NCBI GenBank assembly: GCA_017561715.1
Contig: JAFZBN010000016.1
Coordinates: 95,536-159,535, forward strand
Direction of reading: 5' to 3'
Origin: Clostridiales bacterium
GTDB taxonomy: Bacteria; Bacillota; Clostridia; Saccharofermentanales; Saccharofermentanaceae
DNA length: 64,000 bases
The translations under genes and the position numbers were made by a program. Shown in pieces: positions 58,568 to 64,000 of the stretch. How positions within the stretch are numbered: position 1 is the stretch's first letter; every line of letters starts with the position of its first letter. The notes beneath the pieces were generated by a model, which did no database searches, had not been told where the DNA came from, and saw only the letters and a program-made list of their open reading frames with translations.

Positions 58568-59965
58568 ATGCCGCTTAGATCGATACATGCGTTTGCCGGT
58601 GGTGTCCATCCTCTCGGCAACAAAAATACCGATGTTCTTCCCTCCATTCATCTGCATGGTTTCAAAGAGGTCGAACTGCTGATGCAGCAGCATATCGGAC
58701 CGCCCTGTACGTGCGTTGTCCGCCCCGGTGATCATGTCGATGTAGGAACGATGGTCGGACGTGCCGACAAGCCCATGTCCGTCCCGATCCACTCCAGTAT
58801 TTCCGGTACCGTTAAAGAAGTTCATTATGTCGTTTCAGCGAATGGTACTCCCGTGGAAGCTGTGCGTATCGAATCGGATTTCAAGCATTCCATCAACCCG
58901 TTCTGCCGTCCCCCGAAAGTAGAATCCTTCGAGGACTTTATTCAGATGATCCGCGACTCCGGTCTGGTCGGATTAGGCGGCGCGGCATTCCCTACTTACA
59001 TCAAGCTCAATCCTCCGAAGAATAAGATGCCGGATACCCTGATCGTCAACGCGGCAGAGTGCGAGCCGTACATCACGGCCGACTACCGTCAGATCTGCGA
59101 GCATCCGGATGACATCATCGACGGTATCCTCGAAGTCATGAAGTGGCTCGAGATCCCGAAGACGATCATCGGCGTCGAGGACAATAAACCTCTCGTTACA
59201 CGTATCTTCTCGCACGAGATCAAAAAGCGCGTGTATAAGACGGGCAAGCACCCGGACATCGAAGTAAAGACACTCAAGACCATCTATCCGCAGGGCGCGG
59301 AAAAGATGCTGATCTATACTCTCACCGGTCGAAAAGTCCCGCCGGGAAAACTCCCAATCGACGTACATACTCTCGTTATGAACGTAAGTACTCTCCGTTT
59401 TATCGGACTGTATCTCAAAGAAGGCATTCCGCTTACCAGAAAAAGAATGACGCTCGACGGTTCCGCCCTGAATACACCGGGTAACTTTATCGTTCCGATC
59501 GGTGCCCGTATCCAGGACATCATCGAGGCGGCCGGCGGCACCAGAGAAGAACCGAAGAAGATCATCATGGGCGGTGCAATGATGGGTGTTGCCCTCGACC
59601 GTATCGACCACGGTATCATCAAAGCCAATAACGCGATCCTCGTTTTCGGATCGGAAGAAACGACGCTTCCTCCAGAATCTCCCTGTATCCGCTGCGCGCG
59701 CTGTGTCGCTTCCTGCCCGATGGATCTGATCCCCTGCGGTATCGACAAAGCAACGAGACTGCGTGATACGGATATGCTCGAAAAATATCATGTTATGGAC
59801 TGCATCGAGTGCGGTTGCTGCACTTACGCATGTCCTTCCAAACGATTCCTTACCCAGAGCATCAAAAACGGTAAGGTCATGGTCCGTGCAGAACGTGCAC
59901 GTATCAAGAAGGAGCAGGAACTCCTCGCCGCATCCGAACAAAAAGGAGGTAATACTCCCTCATGA
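58568..59965 (+). CDS. rnfC: Rnf complex subunit C
   Basis: A 465-aa cytosolic subunit: NADH/flavin-binding domain with SGLVGLGGAAFPTYIKL and NAAECEPYITADYR, and two 4Fe-4S motifs near the C-terminus, CIRCARCVASCPMDLIPC and CIECGCCTYACPSKR. It accepts electrons at the NAD site of the ferredoxin:NAD+ oxidoreductase and passes them through iron-sulfur centres. The complex couples this to Na+ or H+ export. ATG 58568 is preferred (AGG 9 nt upstream) over an in-frame ATG at 58523 that lacks a site. First gene of the operon. Confidence 0.95.
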   Translation: MPLRSIHAFAGGVHPLGNKNTDVLPSIHLHGFKEVELLMQQHIGPPCTCVVRPGDHVDVGTMVGRADKPMSVPIHSSISGTVKEVHYVVSANGTPVEAVRIESDFKHSINPFCRPPKVESFEDFIQMIRDSGLVGLGGAAFPTYIKLNPPKNKMPDTLIVNAAECEPYITADYRQICEHPDDIIDGILEVMKWLEIPKTIIGVEDNKPLVTRIFSHEIKKRVYKTGKHPDIEVKTLKTIYPQGAEKMLIYTLTGRKVPPGKLPIDVHTLVMNVSTLRFIGLYLKEGIPLTRKRMTLDGSALNTPGNFIVPIGARIQDIIEAAGGTREEPKKIIMGGAMMGVALDRIDHGIIKANNAILVFGSEETTLPPESPCIRCARCVASCPMDLIPCGIDKATRLRDTDMLEKYHVMDCIECGCCTYACPSKRFLTQSIKNGKVMVRAERARIKKEQELLAASEQKGGNTPS

Positions 59966-60972
59966 AATTGCAGGTCTCTCATTCTCCGCACGTCAGAGAT
60001 AAGGCAACGACCCAGTCGATCATGCTCGATGTGATCATCGCGCTCCTCCCCGCCACGTTGGCAGGATGGTACTACTTCGGTATCCGTGCCGTACTGATCA
60101 CCATGGTCTCTGTCGCTTCGTGCATCATCTTCGAATACATTTCCCGTCGTGTCATGAAAAGAAATAACACGATCACGGATCTTTCCGCGGTGGTCACCGG
60201 ACTTCTTCTCGCGATGAACCTTCCGGTATCTCTTCCGCTCTACATGGTCGTCATCGGCGCGTGCTTCGCGATCGTTGTCGTCAAGCAGATGTTCGGTGGT
60301 CTTGGTAACAACTTCGTTAACCCCGCCATTGCGGCTCGTATCTTCCTGGTCATTGCTTTCCCGAAAGCCATGACTTCCTGGACGGTAAGATCCGGTTCCT
60401 GGTTCAGCTTCGATTCGACTGACGCCGTTTCTTCCGCGACTCCATTAACAAAGATCAATACATCCGAAGCGCCTTCCCTGTGGAAGCTCTTCATTGGCGA
60501 TAAGGCCGGATGTATCGGTGAAGTCTGCATCATCGCTCTTCTGATCGGCGCGCTTTACCTGATCCTCCGTCACGTGATCCGTCCGTGGATCCCGGCAGCA
60601 TATATCGGCACATTCGCCCTCCTCGTTTTCCTCTTCGGAAAGACAAACGTATTCAACTTCACTGGCGACCTGACAGTGCTTTCCGGATGGGGAGATCTCT
60701 TCCATGAGTGCTGCTACATGATCCTTTCAGGCGGCCTGATCCTCGGTGCGTTCTTCATGGCCACGGACTATGTCACATCACCGCTTACGACCAAAGGGAA
60801 GTTCATCTTCGGTATGGGCTGCGGTATCCTGACGTTCCTCATTCGTTACTACGGCAACATGGCCGAGGGCGTTTCTTTCTCCATCATTCTGATGAATATC
60901 CTGACTCCTCACATCGATGAGTGGACGATGGGCAAACCGTTCGGGGAGGTGAAAGAGAATGCAAAAGTTTAA
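59962..60972 (+). CDS. rnfD: Rnf complex subunit D
   Basis: A 336-aa membrane subunit with about ten helices. The flavinylation region is SSATPLTKIN, in which the Thr of S-x-A-T carries covalent FMN, as in NqrB/RnfD. LGNNFVNPAIAARIFLV and FFMATDYVTSPLT are conserved. It overlaps rnfC by ATGA with AAAGGAGG just before, and overlaps rnfG at its end. Confidence 0.95.
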   Translation: MKLQVSHSPHVRDKATTQSIMLDVIIALLPATLAGWYYFGIRAVLITMVSVASCIIFEYISRRVMKRNNTITDLSAVVTGLLLAMNLPVSLPLYMVVIGACFAIVVVKQMFGGLGNNFVNPAIAARIFLVIAFPKAMTSWTVRSGSWFSFDSTDAVSSATPLTKINTSEAPSLWKLFIGDKAGCIGEVCIIALLIGALYLILRHVIRPWIPAAYIGTFALLVFLFGKTNVFNFTGDLTVLSGWGDLFHECCYMILSGGLILGAFFMATDYVTSPLTTKGKFIFGMGCGILTFLIRYYGNMAEGVSFSIILMNILTPHIDEWTMGKPFGEVKENAKV

Positions 60973-61546
60973 GTTCAAAGACCTTCTCCCCGCTCTCATC
61001 CTGGCCCTGATCTGCGGCACATGCGTATTCCTTCTCGCGGGAACTTATTCCCTGACCAAAAACGAGATCGCCAAGCAGGAAGAGGAAGGCGCGCTCGAAA
61101 GAAAGCGCACCATCTTCCCTGACGCAAGATCTTTCGATCCGCTTCAGGTCTCCGATGACATTAAAGCCGATATGGAAGCCAAGGGCATCATGCCGGACGA
61201 GATCTACTTTGCGCACGATGAGCATGGTAAGGTCCTCGGTTATGTCTTCGTAAACACAGGCTTCGGCTATGCCGGAAATATCGTCACCACCACAGGTATC
61301 GATACGGAAGGCAAGATCGTCATGGTCATCGCCACCGCCGCCTCGGATACTCCGAAGCTCGGTAAAGAAGTCGAAGGCCGTCCGTTCCTTGACGGATTTA
61401 CCGGTCTTTCCACGGATAAAGAGATCATTCTGAATAAAGACGTCTCCGCCGTTTCCGGCGCGACGATCTCTTCCCGCGCGGCTACGGGCTGCATTAACCG
61501 CGCCCGAGAAGCCTATCTCGAACTGAAAGAAAGGGGGCTGGTCTGA
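60959..61546 (+). CDS. rnfG: Rnf complex subunit G
   Basis: A 195-aa subunit with one N-terminal helix and an extracytoplasmic FMN-binding domain. The flavinylation motif is SGATISS (Thr of SGAT), preceded by FLDGFTGLSTD. It relays electrons between subunits. It overlaps rnfD by 14 nt and touches rnfE (TGATG). Confidence 0.95.
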   Translation: MQKFKFKDLLPALILALICGTCVFLLAGTYSLTKNEIAKQEEEGALERKRTIFPDARSFDPLQVSDDIKADMEAKGIMPDEIYFAHDEHGKVLGYVFVNTGFGYAGNIVTTTGIDTEGKIVMVIATAASDTPKLGKEVEGRPFLDGFTGLSTDKEIILNKDVSAVSGATISSRAATGCINRAREAYLELKERGLV

Positions 61547-62319
61547 TGAGTGAAAACAAGATGAAAGACGCCGCCTACCGTTCACCGGATGAACGTCTTG
61601 CCGAAAAGAAGAGCAAGTACACACCGAAGTCGATCTTCTTAAACGGTGTGCTCTACGAGAACCCGGCACTCCGACTGGTCCTCGGAACGTGTCCGCTCCT
61701 GGCCGTCACGATCTCCGCGAAGTCGTCGCTCTTCATGGGCCTGGCGGTAATTTTCGTACTGACGGCTTCGGAAGCGATCATCTCGCTTCTTCGTAACGTG
61801 ATCCCGAACAAAGTCAGGATCCCGGCATTCATCACGATCATTGCGACATTCGTTACGATCGTGCAGATGCTGATCTCCGCGTATTTCCCGGCGCTCAACG
61901 AGTCGCTCGGAATCTACATCCCGTTGATCGTCGTTAACTGTATCCTTCTGGCGCGTGCCGAGACATTCGCCAGCAAGCAGAAGGTCCTGCCGAGTATCCT
62001 CGACGGCCTTTCGATGGGTACGGGATTTACGCTCGCGCTTCTTCTCATGGGCACGATCCGTGAGATCCTCGGATGCGGTACATTCTTCGACATGAAGCTC
62101 CCGCTCTTCGGCGACGTCTTCGAGCCGATGATGTTCTTCATGCTGCCTCCGGGAGGCTTCTTCGTCTTCGGTATCTGCATCTGCTTTGTTCAGATCATTA
62201 TGAAGAAGCAGGAAAAGCACGCGTCCGGCAAGTCTTCCACACCTTGCGGTGTCGCCGGCGATTCTTCCGACTGCCTGTCCTGTGGCGGCTGTAGTCTCTG
62301 CAAAGGAAAGGAGGAGTAA
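61546..62319 (+). CDS. rnfE: Rnf complex subunit E with Cys-rich tail
   Basis: A 257-aa membrane subunit with six helices: NPALRLVLGTCPLLAVT, LLRNVIPNKVRIPAFI, GIYIPLIVVNCILLARAE and GTGFTLALLLMGTIREI. Conserved Cys in helices 1 and 4 (TCPLLA, VNCILL) are those that bind a cluster in the Rnf/Nqr membrane core. Beyond residue 225 it has a 30-residue tail with C-x8-C-x2-C-x2-C-x2-C (CLSCGGCSLC), not present in E. coli RsxE. The tail could hold an additional metal or 4Fe-4S centre. Confidence 0.94.
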   Translation: MSENKMKDAAYRSPDERLAEKKSKYTPKSIFLNGVLYENPALRLVLGTCPLLAVTISAKSSLFMGLAVIFVLTASEAIISLLRNVIPNKVRIPAFITIIATFVTIVQMLISAYFPALNESLGIYIPLIVVNCILLARAETFASKQKVLPSILDGLSMGTGFTLALLLMGTIREILGCGTFFDMKLPLFGDVFEPMMFFMLPPGGFFVFGICICFVQIIMKKQEKHASGKSSTPCGVAGDSSDCLSCGGCSLCKGKEE

Positions 62320-62322
62320 GTT

Positions 62323-62919
62323 ATGGCAAAAGAATTTCTGATCATTATCTTCTCCGCGATCCTCGTTGATAACTTCGTTCTTTCGAAGTTCATGGGTATC
62401 TGCTCTTTCCTCGGTGTTTCGAAGAACCTCAAAACGGCAATGGGCATGTCCGGCGCGGTCGTCTGCGTCATGCTCGTCGCTTCCGCGATCACATGGCCGA
62501 TCCAGCACCTTCTGCTCAATCCGCTCAAACTCGGATATCTGCAGACGCTGGTATTCATCCTCGTTATCGCCGCCCTCGTTCAGATGATCGAGATGATCAT
62601 GAAGAAGTCCATGCCCCCGCTTCATAAAGCACTGGGCATCTACCTCCCTCTGATCACCACCAACTGCGCGGTCCTGGGCGTTACGATCCTGAACATCAAC
62701 TCCAACTACACCTTCGCAGAATCGATGGTCAACGCGCTGGGCGCCGGCATCGGCTTTACCCTGTCGCTGTTCCTCTTTTCCGGAGTTCGTTCCCGCATCG
62801 ACAAGGCGGATGTGCCGGAATCCCTTAAGGGTCTTCCGATCACTCTGATCTCCGCTTCTCTCGTCGCCGTATCCTTCCTGGGCTTTAAGGGCCTGGTTGA
62901 GAATCTGTTCGGAGGTTAA
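62323..62919 (+). CDS. rnfA: Rnf complex subunit A
   Basis: A 198-aa membrane subunit with six helices: VDNFVLSKFMGICSFLGVSKNLKTA, LGIYLPLITTNCAVLGVTI and ESMVNALGAGIGFTL. The cluster-binding Cys (GICSFLG, TTNCAVLG) match RnfE symmetry. It is homologous to RnfE and forms with it the inverted pair at the membrane core. GGAGG at its 3' end serves rnfB. Confidence 0.96.
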   Translation: MAKEFLIIIFSAILVDNFVLSKFMGICSFLGVSKNLKTAMGMSGAVVCVMLVASAITWPIQHLLLNPLKLGYLQTLVFILVIAALVQMIEMIMKKSMPPLHKALGIYLPLITTNCAVLGVTILNINSNYTFAESMVNALGAGIGFTLSLFLFSGVRSRIDKADVPESLKGLPITLISASLVAVSFLGFKGLVENLFGG

Positions 62920-62924
62920 TGCGT

Positions 62925-63782
62925 ATGCCTCAGACTTTGATCAATATACTCATACCGACAGGAATCATGCTGGGGATCGCGATCATCCTCGGACTTCTCA
63001 TCGTGCTCGTTTCGCGTGTTTTTGCCGTGGAAAAGAACGAGACCAAAGAAAAGATCCTCGAAGCTCTTCCGGGCGCCAACTGCGGCGGTTGCGGCTTTGC
63101 GGGATGTGAAGGCTACGCGGACTATCTTTCCAAAAACGGACCGAATACGGCACTCTGTGCTGTCGGTGGCGCGGACTGTGCGCGTGAGATCGCGTCGATC
63201 TTAGGTGTCGCGGCCGCGGTCCCGGAAAAGAAGGTCGCCGTTCTTCGCTGCCAGGGTACCTGTGAGCAGACCGGAAAGCGCTATGTTTACTTAGGAACCA
63301 GTTCCTGCCACGCGGCGTCGGGCCTCCTCGGCGGACCGAACCAGTGCACATTCGGCTGTCTCGGCTTCGGCGACTGTATTGCGGTATGTGCTTTCGGCGC
63401 GTTGAAGTTAAAAGACGGCATCGTTTCCGTAGACCGTACCCAGTGCCACGGCTGTGGCCAGTGCGTAAAGGTCTGCCCGAAGCATCTTCTCGAGCTCATG
63501 CCGGTATCGGCGACCGTTGCCGTCCGCTGTCAGAACGAGTGGCCGGGCGCAAGGACCAGAAAGAACTGTAACATCGGTTGTATCGGATGCCAGAAGTGCG
63601 TAAGATCCTGTCCGCAGGAAGCCATCTCGATGAGAGAATCCCTGGCGGTCATCGACCAGAGCAAATGCATCCACTGTGATGCCTGTGTAAACGGCTGTCC
63701 GACGCACGCGATCGCCTTCTTACGAGAGGATCTGAAGCTTGCCGCGGAGCAGGCAAAGAAGGAAGCGGCGGAAAAATCATAA
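62925..63782 (+). CDS. rnfB: Rnf complex subunit B (ferredoxin-accepting)
   Basis: A 285-aa subunit: one N-terminal helix, then a cluster domain GANCGGCGFAGCEGYADYL, and further Cys blocks including a pair of ferredoxin motifs (CHGCGQCVKVCP, CIHCDACVNGCP) and CIGCQKCVRSCP. It accepts electrons from reduced ferredoxin. The second ATG (62925) is preferred over 62919 because GGAGG is only 3 nt before the first but 9 nt before the second. Last gene of the six-gene operon. Confidence 0.94.
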   Translation: MPQTLINILIPTGIMLGIAIILGLLIVLVSRVFAVEKNETKEKILEALPGANCGGCGFAGCEGYADYLSKNGPNTALCAVGGADCAREIASILGVAAAVPEKKVAVLRCQGTCEQTGKRYVYLGTSSCHAASGLLGGPNQCTFGCLGFGDCIAVCAFGALKLKDGIVSVDRTQCHGCGQCVKVCPKHLLELMPVSATVAVRCQNEWPGARTRKNCNIGCIGCQKCVRSCPQEAISMRESLAVIDQSKCIHCDACVNGCPTHAIAFLREDLKLAAEQAKKEAAEKS

Positions 63783-63799
63783 AATCGCTTAGAATCTCT

Positions 63800-63828
63800 T
63801 GCATCAGAAAGATAATTATGTTATCATC
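63800..63828 (+). promoter_or_regulatory. Promoter of rpmB
   Basis: TTGCAT (63800-63805), a 17-nt spacer and TATCAT (63823-63828), about 52 nt upstream of ATG 63881. No terminator is seen after rnfB, so some read-through is possible. Confidence 0.65.
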
Positions 63829-63880
63829 TTGTCTGCGCGTTATTTAGGTCGCGTATTTATAGCACATAGGAGGTGTTTAC

Positions 63881-64000
63881 ATGGCAAAGTGTGAGATCTG
63901 TCAGAAAGATACTCATTTCGGCAGAAAGATCAGCATCACGCGTTCACAGGTTTCCCGTCGTGCGTTGACACAGCAGCAGCCGAACGTTCGTAACGTTAAG
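63881..64000 (+). CDS. rpmB: 50S ribosomal protein L28, partial (cut by window end)
   Basis: The first 40 codons are visible: MAKCEICQKDTHFGRKISITR then SQVSRRALTQQQPNVRNVK, the start of L28 with a CxxC pair (C+ zinc-type form). L28 is part of the large ribosomal subunit. AGGAGG precedes the ATG at 9 nt. The remaining third lies past the window. Confidence 0.93.
   Translation, partial: MAKCEICQKDTHFGRKISITRSQVSRRALTQQQPNVRNVK

Noticed and set aside
1..64000. tRNA, rRNA or insertion-sequence genes
   Set aside because: I looked for the tRNA T-loop GGTTCGAATC-type motif and transposase patterns in the gaps and found none; all gaps above 150 nt are explained by promoters, leaders or repeats.

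Overview
The window looks like a chromosome segment of an anaerobic, Gram-positive-type Clostridia bacterium (Lachnospiraceae or a relative), probably from gut or another anoxic habitat. The evidence is a complete six-gene Rnf complex in the order C-D-G-E-A-B, a cobalamin-dependent MetH with a separate activation subunit, YfhO-type membrane proteins, lipobox lipoproteins without outer-membrane genes, GGAGG ribosome binding sites and sigmaA-like promoters. I see no rRNA, tRNA, CRISPR array, insertion sequence, prophage or conjugation gene. Coding is dense and mostly on the minus strand up to about 48 kb.

Layout: 1-10.9 kb carries a cell-envelope block. Two YfhO-like proteins and a DEDDh exonuclease form a minus-strand operon, divergent from a YidC-like/sulfatase-like fusion protein and a membrane-anchored foldase. 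10.9-15.5 kb has a 39-aa membrane peptide, a GH5 glycosidase and a MacB/FtsX-type ABC exporter. 15.6-21.9 kb has a polytopic membrane protein and a five-gene surface-carbohydrate operon (FAD oxidoreductase, two GT2 enzymes, SDR, TIM-barrel isomerase). 22-30.6 kb holds a two-component system and methionine/one-carbon genes (metH, MetH activation subunit, metF) interrupted by a solute-binding-type lipoprotein.

30.6-36.4 kb has an Lsa-like ABC-F protein behind a terminator-like leader, a DUF3737 beta-helix protein, a two-anchor lipoprotein, and a small cluster of S26-type peptidase, HprK-like kinase and 40-aa RiPP-like peptide. The peptide lies directly behind a secreted DUF4838 protein. 39.6-40.2 kb is non-coding and contains four tandem 49-nt hairpins and a long composite terminator. 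40.2-42.7 kb is a polar amino-acid ABC importer, followed by an MFS transporter and the AmmeMemoRadiSam pair (radical SAM AmrS and a MEMO-AMMECR1 fusion), a phosphoribosyltransferase and an alpha/beta hydrolase.

48.9-52.6 kb is an AlgI/AlgJ-like pair for O-acetylation of an exported polymer. 52.6-58.4 kb has housekeeping genes (RlmD, YigZ, Nudix) and two surface proteins. 58.5-63.8 kb is the rnf operon and the window ends inside rpmB. The most unusual items are the YidC-sulfatase fusion whose insertase-groove arginine is replaced by asparagine, the peptide/kinase/peptidase cluster, the tandem hairpin array, and an octamer (AAAAGCAC) present at least 31 times on both strands where about two copies are expected. 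All positions and counts come from reading by eye; no database search was run.
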